Assembly: GCF_009696445.1 (NCBI RefSeq)
Contig: NZ_VULZ01000004.1
Location: 1 to 64,000 of the forward strand
DNA from: Porcincola intestinalis
GTDB lineage: Bacteria > Bacillota > Clostridia > Lachnospirales > Lachnospiraceae
Direction: 5' to 3'
Length of the DNA: 64,000 nucleotides
Below are positions 42,780-52,156 of the stretch, in pieces. A program made the translations under genes and the position numbers. Below the pieces are notes generated by a model. It made no database searches. It was given only the letters and a program-made list of their open reading frames with translations, and had not been told where the DNA came from. How positions within the stretch are numbered: the stretch's first letter is position 1; each line of letters begins with the position of its first letter.

Positions 42780-43505
42780 TTATTCCTTCGCTCTCCCGAG
42801 GTAAGCCTCGCGGACCTGCTCATTTTCCGCCAGCTCTCTGCCTGTACCGGACAGGGTGATCCGCCCGGTCTCCATGACATACCCGTAGTCTGCCGTCTGA
42901 AGCGCCATATTCGCATTCTGCTCGATCAGAAGGATGGTCGTCCCTTCCTTGTTGATCTCACGGATAATCTCAAACACCTCCTGGACGATGATCGGCGCGA
43001 GCCCCAGTGACGGCTCGTCCATCATGACCAGCTCCGGTTTGCTCATCAGGGCTCTCGCGATTGCAAGCATCTGCTGTTCGCCTCCCGAAAGCGTTCCGGC
43101 AGGCTGCCAGGAACGCTCCTTCAGCCTCGGGAACAGTGTATAGACGCGCTCCAGGTCCTTGTCGATGCTGTCCTTGCGCATGTAGGCACCCATCCGAAGA
43201 TTCTCGGCGACCGTCAGATTCACAAAGACGCGGCGTCCCTCCGGCACCATCGTGATCCCGCGCGTGACGATCGTCTCTGTCGGCAGCTTCAGAAGATCCT
43301 CGCCCTTGAAGGAAATGCTTCCCGCCGCCGGCTTCACAAGCCCGACAACGGAACGCAGTGTCGAGGACTTTCCTGCGCCGTTGGAACCAATCAGTGTGAC
43401 AATCTTTCCCTTCGGAACACCAAAGCTGATTCCGCGCACAGCCTCGATTCCGCCATACCGGACGACCAGGTTGTTGATTTCCAGAAGATTCTCTGTCTTT
43501 TCCAT
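42780..43505 (-). CDS. livF: Branched-chain amino acid ABC transporter ATPase LivF
   Basis: 241-aa ABC ATPase, the second of two that power Leu/Ile/Val uptake. Walker A GSNGAGKSS, Q-loop, signature LSGGEQQMLAIARAL, Walker B LVMMDEPSLGLAP, the LivF-type GLAPIIVQEVFEII and H-loop replaced region LLIEQNANMAL, where Gln-Asn takes the place of the usual His; this is normal in LivF. It is last gene of the livJHMGF operon, 54 bp after livG. Confidence 0.96.
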   Translation of the reverse strand: MEKTENLLEINNLVVRYGGIEAVRGISFGVPKGKIVTLIGSNGAGKSSTLRSVVGLVKPAAGSISFKGEDLLKLPTETIVTRGITMVPEGRRVFVNLTVAENLRMGAYMRKDSIDKDLERVYTLFPRLKERSWQPAGTLSGGEQQMLAIARALMSKPELVMMDEPSLGLAPIIVQEVFEIIREINKEGTTILLIEQNANMALQTADYGYVMETGRITLSGTGRELAENEQVREAYLGRAKE

Positions 43506-43559
43506 GAAACCCCTGCTTTCCTTAATTCTCAGGACTCTGCTGTCAGACCCTTCCCCGGC

Positions 43560-44411
43560 TTAGTTGGTCTTCCCTGTCCCGAGGTACGCGTCGATGACAA
43601 TCTGGTTGTTCTGAATCTCCTCCGGCGTGCCCTGGGCAATCAGTTTCCCGAAATTCAGCACATAGATTCGGTCCGATATGCTCATGATCAGATCCATGTG
43701 ATGCTCAATGACAAAAACACTCAGGTGAAATGCTGCCTTGATCCGGCAGATAAAGTCCGCCAGATCGTCCGTTTCCTGCGGATTCATGCCGGCCGCCGGC
43801 TCATCCAGAAGAAGCAGGCTGGGCTTTGTCGCCAACGCACGTGCAATTTCCAGGCGGCGCTGCTTGCCATACGGAAGCGACGTCGCCAGCACATCCGCCT
43901 CATCCTTCAGACCGACCATCTCGATCAGCTCCATGGCGAGCTCCCGGTTTGTCATTTCCTCCCTGCGGTTCAGTCCGAAGGTCGCCGAGAAAACATTCGC
44001 CTCTGACCGCATATGGGTCGCAATCAGAACATTCTCAAAGACCGTCATGGCCTTGAACAGACGAATGTTCTGGAAGGTTCTCGCAATCCCGAGCTTCGTG
44101 ATGCAGTCAGGCGTCCTGACGATTGAGTTCGAATAAAGCTCCGCATTCTCGCCGAGGTAATTCTTCCGCATCTTCCCTCTCGGATGGTTTTCGATAATCG
44201 TGTCTCCCTGAAACTGCACCCGCCCATTTGTCGGCTGATACACCCCGGTGATGACATTGAATGCAGTCGTCTTGCCCGCCCCGTTCGGACCGATCAGCGC
44301 GACAATTTCTCCCTTGTCCACATCGAGCGACAGGTTGTTCACTGCCACGACACCACCGAACTGCATCGTCACATTCTCCACATGGAGGACATTCTCTCTT
44401 GGCTCTGCCAT
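43560..44411 (-). CDS. livG: Branched-chain amino acid ABC transporter ATPase LivG
   Basis: 283-aa ABC ATPase. Walker [10 protein letters not shown], the signature region [16 protein letters not shown] (the LivG variant of LSGGQ), Walker [16 protein letters not shown] and H-loop [15 protein letters not shown]. The insert around [16 protein letters not shown] is longer than usual. ATG at 44411 has AAGGAGGTG upstream and overlaps the livM stop by one base (TGATG), implying coupled translation of the pore and its ATPase. Confidence 0.96.
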   Translation of the reverse strand: MAEPRENVLHVENVTMQFGGVVAVNNLSLDVDKGEIVALIGPNGAGKTTAFNVITGVYQPTNGRVQFQGDTIIENHPRGKMRKNYLGENAELYSNSIVRTPDCITKLGIARTFQNIRLFKAMTVFENVLIATHMRSEANVFSATFGLNRREEMTNRELAMELIEMVGLKDEADVLATSLPYGKQRRLEIARALATKPSLLLLDEPAAGMNPQETDDLADFICRIKAAFHLSVFVIEHHMDLIMSISDRIYVLNFGKLIAQGTPEEIQNNQIVIDAYLGTGKTN

Positions 44412-45577
44412 CACTGTGCACCTCCTTGTGAAGTCTTCTTTTTTCGCCTGAAGACGGAGAACAGGTGATTCCATGAAAACTCCCGGTCTCCCATGATGCC
44501 GCGGCGCCAGAACAGCACAACCACCATCAGTACGATGCTGTAGATGACCATCCGGAAGCCCGGCCGAAACAGCGGGATCGAAACACCGCCGACCGTCAGC
44601 GGCTCATCCAGGAAACGCAGCCACTCCTGGCCGCCGTTGATCAGAAACGCGCCGATGATCGAGCCTGTGATGGAGCCAATGCCGCCCAGAACGACGATCA
44701 GAAGAATGTTGTAGGTCATCGTGATCTGGAAGGTCTTGGTATCGATGGAACGCATGAACAGCGCCAGCATGCCGCCGGAGATTCCCATGAAGAACGAGGA
44801 AATCACAAAGGACAATTCCTTTGTTCGGAACAGATTGATGCCCATCGCCTCCGCCGCCACCTCGTCATCCCGGACTGCCTTGAACGCGCGCCCGTAGGAG
44901 GAATGGAGCAGCAGCATCATAATCGCAATACAGACGGCTGCCAGAATCAGCGGCTGGAAGATGTTGGTAAATCCCGGGATGTTGTTCAGCCCGTAGGAAC
45001 CATTTGTAATCTGATCCATCATCGGCGCCGCAAGAACCGTGCGGATGATCTCCGCAAATCCCAGCGTGGCAATCGCCAGGTAATCAGACTTCAGGCGCAG
45101 AACAGGGATGCCGATCAGCGCCGCAAACCCAGCAGAAATCAGCCCGCCGAGAATCATCGCGACCAGAACCGGTGCCTGCAGCTTTTCAAGCCACGGCGCG
45201 ATGCCATTCATGTAATAGACGCTCGCCCTGGCCGAAAGCGGAATCGTCAGGACAGCCGTTGTGTAAGCCCCGATTGCCATGAAGCCTGCTGCCCCGAGCG
45301 AAAACAGACCGGTAAATCCCGTCACCAGGTTCATCGCGGCCGCCGCGACCGCATAGACAGCTGAGCGTTCGATGATGGAAATCGCATAGGAATGGTCAGA
45401 AGCGTTCCTCTGATAGAAGGCCATCAGCGTTGCCAGAAGAATACAGACAGCCATCGTGAGCACAGCGTTGCGCACATGATGCGGATCTCTCCGCTTCTGG
45501 TACACATGGCCGCTGGATCCGGGGACATACCCACCGTTCATATTCGAGGAAACAGCCTTTTCTTTCATCTTACTCAT
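44411..45577 (-). CDS. livM: Branched-chain amino acid ABC transporter permease LivM
   Basis: 388-aa permease with about ten TM segments. Family blocks include [20 protein letters not shown] near the start, [20 protein letters not shown] in the middle (the conserved EAA-like coupling region of LivM), [20 protein letters not shown] and [19 protein letters not shown] basic, disordered N-terminal extension of about 45 residues precedes the first helix. GAGGAGGTG precedes the ATG. It lies 13 bp after livH. Confidence 0.95.
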   Translation of the reverse strand: MSKMKEKAVSSNMNGGYVPGSSGHVYQKRRDPHHVRNAVLTMAVCILLATLMAFYQRNASDHSYAISIIERSAVYAVAAAAMNLVTGFTGLFSLGAAGFMAIGAYTTAVLTIPLSARASVYYMNGIAPWLEKLQAPVLVAMILGGLISAGFAALIGIPVLRLKSDYLAIATLGFAEIIRTVLAAPMMDQITNGSYGLNNIPGFTNIFQPLILAAVCIAIMMLLLHSSYGRAFKAVRDDEVAAEAMGINLFRTKELSFVISSFFMGISGGMLALFMRSIDTKTFQITMTYNILLIVVLGGIGSITGSIIGAFLINGGQEWLRFLDEPLTVGGVSIPLFRPGFRMVIYSIVLMVVVLFWRRGIMGDREFSWNHLFSVFRRKKKTSQGGAQ

Positions 45578-45590
45578 CCCAGCCACCTCC

Positions 45591-46472
45591 TCAGACCTTG
45601 TCGCTTGCTGCCTCACCGAACAGGCCGGTCGGGCGCACAAGCAGGATGATGATCAGAAGCACGAAGGTAAATGCATCTGAGAACGTCGAGTATCCGAATG
45701 CGACGATGAAGGTCTCGCTGATTCCGATGATGAAGCCGCCGATGACAGCGCCCGGAATCGAGCCGATTCCTCCGAGAACCGCCGCAACGAAGCACTTCAG
45801 CCCCGGCAGCGCGCCGGAGTATGGATAGACCGTCATGCGGTCTGTGAAATACAGAAGCGCGCCGACTGCCGCAAGCAAAGAGCCGATGAAGAAGGTAAAG
45901 GAGATCGTGGAATCCACCTTGATTCCCATCAGTCTGGATGCCTCCGTATCCTTCGAGACCGCCCGCATCGCCATGCCGATCTTCGTATGGTTGATCAGCT
46001 GCAGAAGCATGATCGTCAGCACCACCGTCAGAATCGGCGTCAGGATCGTGACCAGAGAGGTTGTGACCGGTCCGAACGTCAGGATCTTCTTCAGCCCCGG
46101 AATCTCCGGATAGGCCATTGGAATCGCCGTAAAGAGATAGGTCGCCAGGTTCTCAAGCAGATAGGATACGCCGATAGCGGAGATCATGACTGACATGCGC
46201 GGCGCCTTTCTCAACGGACGATACGCCGCCTTCTCGATTCCCATACCGAGCAGGATTGTGCCCGCGAATGCAACCGGGATCGCGATGAACCACGGCATCG
46301 AGGCAATCGCAAAGATCATGAAATAGCCCGACATCATGAACAGATCGCCATGCGCGAAGTTGATGAGCCGGAGGATTCCGTAAACCATCGTGTATCCGAT
46401 CGCGATAAGTGCATACGCGCCGCCCAGCGAGACACCGGTCAGCAGCTGCTGCACGAATGTAGCAAGACTCAT
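45591..46472 (-). CDS. livH: Branched-chain amino acid ABC transporter permease LivH
   Basis: 293-aa permease, about eight TM helices. Signature MVYGILRLINFAHGDLFMMSGYF near the N-terminus, KTKIGMAMRAVSKDTEASRLMGI-type coupling loop (here HTKIGMAMRAVSKDTEASRL) and [20 protein letters not shown]. It pairs with LivM to form the pore. The start is set by the MSLATFVQQLLTGVSLGG family N-terminus. It follows livJ by 125 bp containing a strong hairpin. Confidence 0.95.
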   Translation of the reverse strand: MSLATFVQQLLTGVSLGGAYALIAIGYTMVYGILRLINFAHGDLFMMSGYFMIFAIASMPWFIAIPVAFAGTILLGMGIEKAAYRPLRKAPRMSVMISAIGVSYLLENLATYLFTAIPMAYPEIPGLKKILTFGPVTTSLVTILTPILTVVLTIMLLQLINHTKIGMAMRAVSKDTEASRLMGIKVDSTISFTFFIGSLLAAVGALLYFTDRMTVYPYSGALPGLKCFVAAVLGGIGSIPGAVIGGFIIGISETFIVAFGYSTFSDAFTFVLLIIILLVRPTGLFGEAASDKV

Positions 46473-46508
46473 GGAAGTTGCCCCTTCCTGTGTGTATGTT
46501 CTGACGCA

Positions 46509-46540
46509 CAGCGCCGGTCCTGACAAGGTGGCCGGCGCTG
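46509..46540 (-). other. Intercistronic hairpin between livJ and livH
   Basis: CAGCGCCGG (46509-46517) pairs perfectly with CCGGCGCTG (46532-46540), without a T-run on either side. It is not a good intrinsic terminator. Such structures behind binding-protein genes commonly protect the upstream message or slow polymerase, giving more binding protein than permease. That role is inferred. Confidence 0.5.
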
Positions 46541-46597
46541 TACTCTGAAACATTCGCTTCTTTCTATTAATTAATTAATGGATGACACTGGCTCAGC

Positions 46598-47824
46598 TTA
46601 CTCTGCTTCGGTTGCCGCTTCTGTGGAGGACTCGCCGCCGCCAACTGTGACAATCTTCAGGAACTGAAACTTTCCGTCCTTCGCAATATCGATGTAAGCG
46701 GAATCCTTGTTCGCATCACCGGTCTCGTTGAAGGTGATGTGTCCGGTGACATAGTCGCCGTCGATCTTGGAGATCGCATCCTTCAACGCTTCTCCGTCAA
46801 TCGTATTCCCTGCTTCAATTGCGTCGCAGATGACGTTGTAGGTGTCAAAGCACAGTGCGGAGTTTCCAACGATGGCATCGTTGCCGCCGTTGTTCTCAAT
46901 CCGCTTCTTGTCGGCGTTGAGCCATTCCTTGTAACCCTTGACAAAGTCGGTTGCAACCGGGTTGGAATCGTCGTTCTCATCGAAGAATGTCGATACAACA
47001 GTTCCCTCTGTATTCTCAGCGCCTGCGTTGTCGATAATTGTCTGATTGTACCAGGTGTCGCCTGCCATGATCGGTGCGTCGATGCCCATCTCCCGAGCCT
47101 GCTTGATGATCAGTGGCGCCGTTGCAATGGAGGACGGTGCGAAGATGGCGTCTGCATTCGCTGCCTTGACCTGCGCCAGGATGGCCTTGAAATCGGACTG
47201 ATTGGTCTGGAACTGCTGCTCGGTTGCGATGGCTCCGCCGAGCGTCTGGAACTGCTTTACAAAGAAGTTTGCAAGACCGGTCGAATAGTCATCACCGATC
47301 TGGTCGATCACCGCAACATTCTTGTACCCGCTGTCAAACGCGTACTGCGCCATGACCGACCCCTGGAACGGATCCAGGAAGCATACACGGAAGTAATAAT
47401 CGCAGCCCGAGGTAACCTGCGGATTCGTGCAGGAAGCACCGATTGCCGGAATCTTAGCGTCTGCAAATGTCGGTCCCGCGGCGATCGAGACGCCGGAGCC
47501 GTAGCTGCCGATCACGGCCACAACCTTGTCCGCCACCAGCTTCTGGGCAGCGGTCACGGCCTCTGTCTTATCGGACTTGTTGTCGACCTCGTCCAGCTCG
47601 ACCTTGTACTCCTTTCCGTCGACCTTGACAGTCGGGCGGATCTCATTCGCGTAACGCGCACCCTGAAGCTCCTGGAGGCCGCCGCCGCCATTCTCACCTG
47701 TCTGCGGCTCAAAGACACCGATCTTGATGGTGTCGTCTGCTGCGAGCGCCGTCATGGACATGACCGGCATCGTCGCGGCTGCCATCGCCGCTGCACAGAT
47801 TACGGAAATCATCTTCTTGTTCAT
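46598..47824 (-). CDS. livJ: Branched-chain amino acid-binding protein LivJ
   Basis: 408-aa periplasmic-binding-fold type I protein that captures Leu/Ile/Val outside the membrane. The N-terminus is a signal peptide (about 1-30, TMPVMSMTALAADD). The mature start IKIGVFEPQTGENGGGG, VIGSYGSGVSIAAGPTFADA and AVIDQIGDDYSTGLANFF are typical. Unlike most monoderm binding proteins, no lipobox cysteine is at the cleavage site; cleavage would be after ALA. The C-terminus is a short E/A/T tail. ATG 47824 is chosen since GAGGAGGG lies six bases upstream. It is first gene of the operon, with a strong promoter. Confidence 0.94.
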   Translation of the reverse strand: MNKKMISVICAAAMAAATMPVMSMTALAADDTIKIGVFEPQTGENGGGGLQELQGARYANEIRPTVKVDGKEYKVELDEVDNKSDKTEAVTAAQKLVADKVVAVIGSYGSGVSIAAGPTFADAKIPAIGASCTNPQVTSGCDYYFRVCFLDPFQGSVMAQYAFDSGYKNVAVIDQIGDDYSTGLANFFVKQFQTLGGAIATEQQFQTNQSDFKAILAQVKAANADAIFAPSSIATAPLIIKQAREMGIDAPIMAGDTWYNQTIIDNAGAENTEGTVVSTFFDENDDSNPVATDFVKGYKEWLNADKKRIENNGGNDAIVGNSALCFDTYNVICDAIEAGNTIDGEALKDAISKIDGDYVTGHITFNETGDANKDSAYIDIAKDGKFQFLKIVTVGGGESSTEAATEAE

Positions 47825-47904
47825 AACCATCCCTCCTCTTTCCGAAGCCCTTGGTTTGTGCGTGTAGCGCGGACAATTGTCTTTTCATCGGCTACATGCC
47901 ACGA

Positions 47905-47933
47905 ATTATATCACTCACATCCCTTCAATGCAA
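47905..47933 (-). promoter_or_regulatory. Strong sigma-A promoter of the liv operon
   Basis: TTGCAT (47928-47933), 17 bp, TATAAT (47905-47910) on the minus strand, about 80 bp upstream of livJ. Confidence 0.8.
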
Positions 47934-47989
47934 GAAAGAAGGAAAACTTTTTCGGTCTTTCTCTGAAGTTCTGCAAATGTTTGTGCATC

Positions 47990-48030
47990 GAAAAAGGGGA
48001 TGCAGACTTGCTTGAAGTCTGCATCCCCTT
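47990..48030 (-). terminator. Terminator between the Ig-like protein gene and livJ
   Basis: Perfect 16-bp stem AAGGGGATGCAGACTT / AAGTCTGCATCCCCTT (47994-48009 with 48015-48030), 5-base loop, followed on the minus strand by TTTTTC. It lies about 200 bp past the stop at 48228; the AT-rich stretch between (48031-48227) shows no gene. It insulates the liv promoter from read-through. Confidence 0.88.
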
Positions 48031-48227
48031 TGATGTTGAGATAAGAATACGCCATTCAGACAGGCTTGTCTATCCCTTTTTTTGTTCCTGGTGTGAATTT
48101 TGCGATATTTTCCGGTTTTCCTTGTATTTTTACTGCCAGTGTCCGCCATTTTCCGCTTCTCAATTTTTTCAGAATCATGCAGCGGACCTCACACTGCCAG
48201 GCCGGCAGACAAGAAACCGCCGACACC

Positions 48228-50354
48228 TCACCGCACGGTTACCGTCACCTGCCTGATGATGGAAGCGCTTTCCAGGTTGACAGCGCGGACCGTAATCGTT
48301 GCGGTTCCCTTCCGTTTCGCCGTCAGTTTTCCGGTCGAGGATACGGTCACGACCTTCTTGTTAGAGCTCTTGTAGCGAATCCGGCTTGTCGCATTCGCCG
48401 GTGTCAGCTTCGGATACAGCTGCCGTTTTCTGCCCTTCTTCAGCGTATATGCCGTGCGGACATTCCGGATCGCCACTGCATCAACACCGGTGACCGTTAC
48501 CGTCACCTTCACCGAAGCCTTCCCGGATGTGACCGTGACCTTGCAGCGGCCCGGCGCCACGCCGCGAATCCTGCCGGTTCTGGAGACCGTTGCAATCTTT
48601 GTGCTGGAGCTCTTGTACGTCACCGGATTCTGGCTTGTCAGCGGAGAAAGCACCGGATTCAGCCTGACGCGCTGTCCCTTCTTCAGCGAGACCGTCGATG
48701 GAAGGCCTGCGATCGCTCTCGTCTTCACGATCCCCTTCTGCACCTTCACAAGTGCGGTGATCTGCAGCCCGCTGGCAGCCGTCGCCGTGATCGTGGCTCT
48801 GCCCTTTTTGCGTGCGCGGATCGTGCAGGTTCCGTTGAACTTGCCGGAGACCGTCAAAATTTTCCGGTCAGAGGACTCCCATTTCTGGATATAATCACCG
48901 TTCGCAAGCGTCACGCAGAACTTGTCCGTGGTCTTTCCCGCCTGAACCGGCACGGACGTCATGTTCGCAGAGATCGTCGGCGTCAGCTTCGGGACGGACT
49001 CCGTCTCCTTGTACCCGCAGACCGTGCAGACATGCTCCCGCTCACCGGCAGCCCAGACCGTGGCATCCTTCGTCACCTTCCAGTCGCCGTAGGTGTGGTT
49101 GACCGTGTCGATCGTAAAGGTCACAGTCCTCGCGCCATAGACCGCATCCGGCGAATACTTCGACCAAAGCCTGCAGGTCACTGTGCAGGACGGATCGTCT
49201 ATACCCTTCAAGGTCGCCGTGGTCAGGACAGAATTCGCATTTGATGAAACCTTTTTCGTGTCCCAGGAATCGTACTCATCAGTAGGATTCCAATCCGTCC
49301 CAAGCTCGTCTTCAAACAGCTTCAGACTCCCCTTGATCTCCATCTGCGCCGTGCCGGAGCCTGCGACAGTGGCAATCTTCGGAGAGACATGAAGTGATGT
49401 ATCCTTCGTATCGATCTGAAGTGGGTCACGAACAATATAGGCAAACGTGTAATCCTGATTCCGTTTTTCATCCGCCTCGCCGGCTACCGTAACCGTGCAA
49501 AAGTAGGCATAGACTCCTTCCTTCAGCGTTGTTTCTGCCGTGTCGGATACGCTTCCGCCATCTTCCTTCGGCTGCGCTCCCGACAGCCGATCAATGATCT
49601 CCGTACTGGTGTTACTTGTCCAGGAGAAGGTTACCGAAGCGTTCTTACTCAGATTCGCTGCTTCCGCTCTCAGCGTCAGCTTCGTCCCGTCTGCTGCTCC
49701 CCGATCAGCCCAGACAATCATTGCGTCCGACCGTCCGCCGTAGTTCGGGGTCTGTCCGTCAATCGACGCCGTCAATTTGACTTCTCCCTGAACCTTTGCC
49801 GGCTCCTCTGCCAGCTTCCTCTCGTCCAGCTGTGCTGTCTCTGTCTGGCCTGTTGCTGCCGGCTCAGCCTCCATCTGATCCGAAGCTGTCTGCCCGGACT
49901 CTGTCTGACTGACGGCCGCCTGTCCGGATTCCGTCTGACCTGAAGCTGCCTGCCCGGACTCCGTCTGACTGACAGCTGCCTGCCCAGCCTCGATCTGGCT
50001 TGGATCTGTCTGGCTGGCCTCCGCCTGACTTGAAGCTGTCTGGCTGGTCTCCGCCTGCCCGTTTTCTGATGCGGAAGAGGCATCTGCATCAGACTGTCCG
50101 TTTCCCGTGTCCGCACAGCCCTTCTCAGAATCTGAAGCTTTCCCTGTGGCCAGCGCCGGATTACCAGTTTCTGCCTTCGCAGCAGTCTCACCGCTTCCGT
50201 CAGCGGCTGTGCCATTCCCGGAAGCTGCCTGAGCCGCAATGCTTTCCTGTGCCGGCACAGTTACCTCGGCAGCTGTCGCCAGAGTGCCCTGGCTGGCCGC
50301 CATCACAAGCGCCAGAACAACCGCGGCGAACCTGTTTCTATTCCTCATACCCAT
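48228..50354 (-). CDS. Secreted Ig-like (BIG2) repeat protein with Q/S/E/A-rich stalk
   Basis: 708 aa. Signal peptide about 1-28 (RNRFAAVVLALVMAASQGTLATA). Residues about 99-173 contain seven to eight copies of a 10-residue unit resembling SQTESGQAAx, a probable disordered stalk. A central beta-sandwich part (about 185-430) includes YAYFCTVTVAGEADEKRN. A CxxC-containing segment EREHVCTVCGYKETE (about 440-455) leads to three or four BIG2 domains (about 460-708: YKSSSTKIATVSRTGRIRGV, YKSSNKKVVTVSSTGKLTAK). No sortase motif, so it may be released or held by the Ig domains. Adhesion is plausible but unproven. GAGGAG lies 5 bases before ATG 50354. Confidence 0.82.
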   Translation of the reverse strand: MGMRNRNRFAAVVLALVMAASQGTLATAAEVTVPAQESIAAQAASGNGTAADGSGETAAKAETGNPALATGKASDSEKGCADTGNGQSDADASSASENGQAETSQTASSQAEASQTDPSQIEAGQAAVSQTESGQAASGQTESGQAAVSQTESGQTASDQMEAEPAATGQTETAQLDERKLAEEPAKVQGEVKLTASIDGQTPNYGGRSDAMIVWADRGAADGTKLTLRAEAANLSKNASVTFSWTSNTSTEIIDRLSGAQPKEDGGSVSDTAETTLKEGVYAYFCTVTVAGEADEKRNQDYTFAYIVRDPLQIDTKDTSLHVSPKIATVAGSGTAQMEIKGSLKLFEDELGTDWNPTDEYDSWDTKKVSSNANSVLTTATLKGIDDPSCTVTCRLWSKYSPDAVYGARTVTFTIDTVNHTYGDWKVTKDATVWAAGEREHVCTVCGYKETESVPKLTPTISANMTSVPVQAGKTTDKFCVTLANGDYIQKWESSDRKILTVSGKFNGTCTIRARKKGRATITATAASGLQITALVKVQKGIVKTRAIAGLPSTVSLKKGQRVRLNPVLSPLTSQNPVTYKSSSTKIATVSRTGRIRGVAPGRCKVTVTSGKASVKVTVTVTGVDAVAIRNVRTAYTLKKGRKRQLYPKLTPANATSRIRYKSSNKKVVTVSSTGKLTAKRKGTATITVRAVNLESASIIRQVTVTVR
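49839..50060 (-). repeat. 30-bp coding minisatellite in the Ig-like protein
   Basis: About 7.4 units of 30 bp encode variants of the decapeptide SQTESGQAAV; on the plus strand the units read CTGTCTGACTGACGGCCGCC-like with changes. Lengths are expected to vary between isolates. Confidence 0.75.
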
Positions 50355-50483
50355 TCCATCTCCTCTGAAAACCACCTGCACGGTCCGGCTCATGGCCGCT
50401 GAAGTCCGTCTCACAGCAACATATGCAATCCTGTCTCCAATCCTGCCTCGGCTCCTCTGCCTGACCGTTTTTAACGCCCATAC

Positions 50484-50512
50484 AGCTTACCATTGCAGGA
50501 AAGCAGATTCAA
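50484..50512 (-). promoter_or_regulatory. Promoter of the Ig-like protein gene
   Basis: TTGAAT (50507-50512), 17 bp, TAAGCT (50484-50489) on the minus strand, about 130 bp before the ATG, between this gene and the transferase gene upstream. Confidence 0.55.
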
Positions 50513-50594
50513 GGCCGGTTGTCTGCAATCTGGCTCCTTCTTTCGTACAAACCGGCTGCTCTGGCTCTCATGTGCCTGTCCACTCGCCCAGCCC

Positions 50595-51965
50595 TTATGC
50601 TCGTTTTTTCTTCTCTCTGACCGCATCCATCAGCCTGAGAATCCGCTCGGTTGCATGTCCGTCGCAGCCGCCCATGAACCGGTACTTGAATTCTCTGACG
50701 CGCAGCCAGTCAAAGCCCGTCTCCATCCGGCGGATCTCCCGCGCCACATCATGTGTCGAATGGCAGATGGGTCCGGGCATCATCTCCCGGACGGGGTAGT
50801 AGAATCCCCTCTGCTTCTCGTAGTCCTCGAGATCGAACGCAAAGAAAACCATCGGCTTCTCGAAAAGTGAATACTCAAACACAATCGACGAATAGTCTGT
50901 GACCAGCATGTCAGAGGCTATGATCAGGTCCTCAATCCTCAGATCCGAGACATCCATCGCAAACCCTTCCGCTCCTTTTGGAATCACGGCCTTCTTCCTG
51001 ACAAATGGATGCTGCCGGATCAGTAGCAGATAGCCATCCCCAAGCTCTTCCTTCAGGCGAAGAATGTCCAGCTGATCCGGCGAGGCCGCCTCTCTGACAG
51101 ATCCCCTGTAGGTTGGCGCGTACAGAAGCAGCTTCTTTTTCTCGAAGACACGCTCGCAGTCCCTCGGCATCGCGCCGCCCTTTTTTCCAAAGGACCCATT
51201 CGCACCGATCAGGCACGCCGGCGCCGGCTCATCCCGCAGTGACGGATTTCTGTCCTCCAGCACATGACGGACACGCAGCGCTGCGTTTCTCCGGACCTTG
51301 CTGTGAAAGTAAAGGTCCGTCCGGCTTACCCCGATCGGCAGAATATCCTGCACGCGGTCTTCCATATGGAAGGCCTCCGCATACGCCCAGACCACTTCCT
51401 CTGACGAAACGGTCACATAGGAAAAATTCTTATGCACCGGGTACTTTTCAAGATCCGATTCCGTCGTCCCGAAGCCCTTCCCCACCGCACTGTAGCCGAA
51501 CTTCTTGAACGCCCCGCAGGCATGCCAGGTCTGGATAACCGTCGTCTCCGGGCGAATCGGAAGGCTGCTCAAAAAATAAGATGACTCATTGACAAAAACA
51601 TACTCTGCCCGTGCGATTTTCGGAATCGCGGCAAGGCAGCGGAGCGTCACCGACGCCGGGTTCTCCATCCCCTCGCGGATACAAACCGTATCAAAGCTGT
51701 AGAGCCCCTGCATGCCTTCAGTCTTCTCTCCGTTTTCTCTGTTTTCACCGCTCTCACGGCTGCGCCGCTCCAACGCTGCCCGTATCAGTCGGAAATTGTC
51801 GGTCAGCTCCTTCTCCCGCACCTCCAGGAACACCACATAGCCGGCCTTGACCGGCCGTTTCGCTGCCGCCAGATAGCGGGATGGATAGAGCTTCTTCAGG
51901 CTTGTGTCCTTGTACGCCGACCGCACCGCATTGTACGCTGATTGAATGGTGTTCTTTGTCCCCAT
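50595..51965 (-). CDS. CDP-glycerol:polyol-phosphate transferase family protein (TagB/TagF-like), copy 1
   Basis: 456-aa membrane-associated GT-B enzyme of the Glyphos_transf family, which transfers glycerol- or ribitol-phosphate from CDP-polyol to a lipid-linked acceptor in teichoic acid-like polymers. Motifs are VIQTWHACGAFKKFGYSAVG (catalytic His), GVSRTDLYF, LLYAPTYRGS, LIRQHPF (second His), and LVTDYSSIVFEYSLFEKPM followed by FFAFDLEDYEKQRGFYYP. It is divergent from a second copy that starts 191 bp to the right. A weak promoter (TGCGAT-N17-TATCAT) lies in that divergent region. The acceptor and polyol are not deducible. Confidence 0.9.
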   Translation of the reverse strand: MGTKNTIQSAYNAVRSAYKDTSLKKLYPSRYLAAAKRPVKAGYVVFLEVREKELTDNFRLIRAALERRSRESGENRENGEKTEGMQGLYSFDTVCIREGMENPASVTLRCLAAIPKIARAEYVFVNESSYFLSSLPIRPETTVIQTWHACGAFKKFGYSAVGKGFGTTESDLEKYPVHKNFSYVTVSSEEVVWAYAEAFHMEDRVQDILPIGVSRTDLYFHSKVRRNAALRVRHVLEDRNPSLRDEPAPACLIGANGSFGKKGGAMPRDCERVFEKKKLLLYAPTYRGSVREAASPDQLDILRLKEELGDGYLLLIRQHPFVRKKAVIPKGAEGFAMDVSDLRIEDLIIASDMLVTDYSSIVFEYSLFEKPMVFFAFDLEDYEKQRGFYYPVREMMPGPICHSTHDVAREIRRMETGFDWLRVREFKYRFMGGCDGHATERILRLMDAVREKKKRA

Positions 51966-52069
51966 ACCTGTAACTCCCTTCCCGCTGGCATCATTTCACC
52001 CAATACGTCCGTGTATCACGACTATTGAAATGATAGCACACATCCTGGCGGAATCGCAGCGACATATCG

Positions 52070-52093
52070 CAATTTGGCAAATTGTGTTATGAT
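52070..52093 (+). promoter_or_regulatory. Extended -10 promoter with upstream palindrome
   Basis: Plus-strand TGTTATGAT (52085-52093) is an extended -10 (TG-N-TATGAT). Where the -35 would lie there is instead a perfect 15-bp palindrome CAATTTG-G-CAAATTG (52070-52084). This arrangement suggests an activator or repressor site controlling the transferase gene at 52157, which lies about 63 bp downstream. Confidence 0.5.
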
Positions 52094-52156
52094 TGTTTCA
52101 ATTTCATGAAGTCTGTGTAAAAACATGAAATCTCATATTAGAAAGGAACTCCTTCT

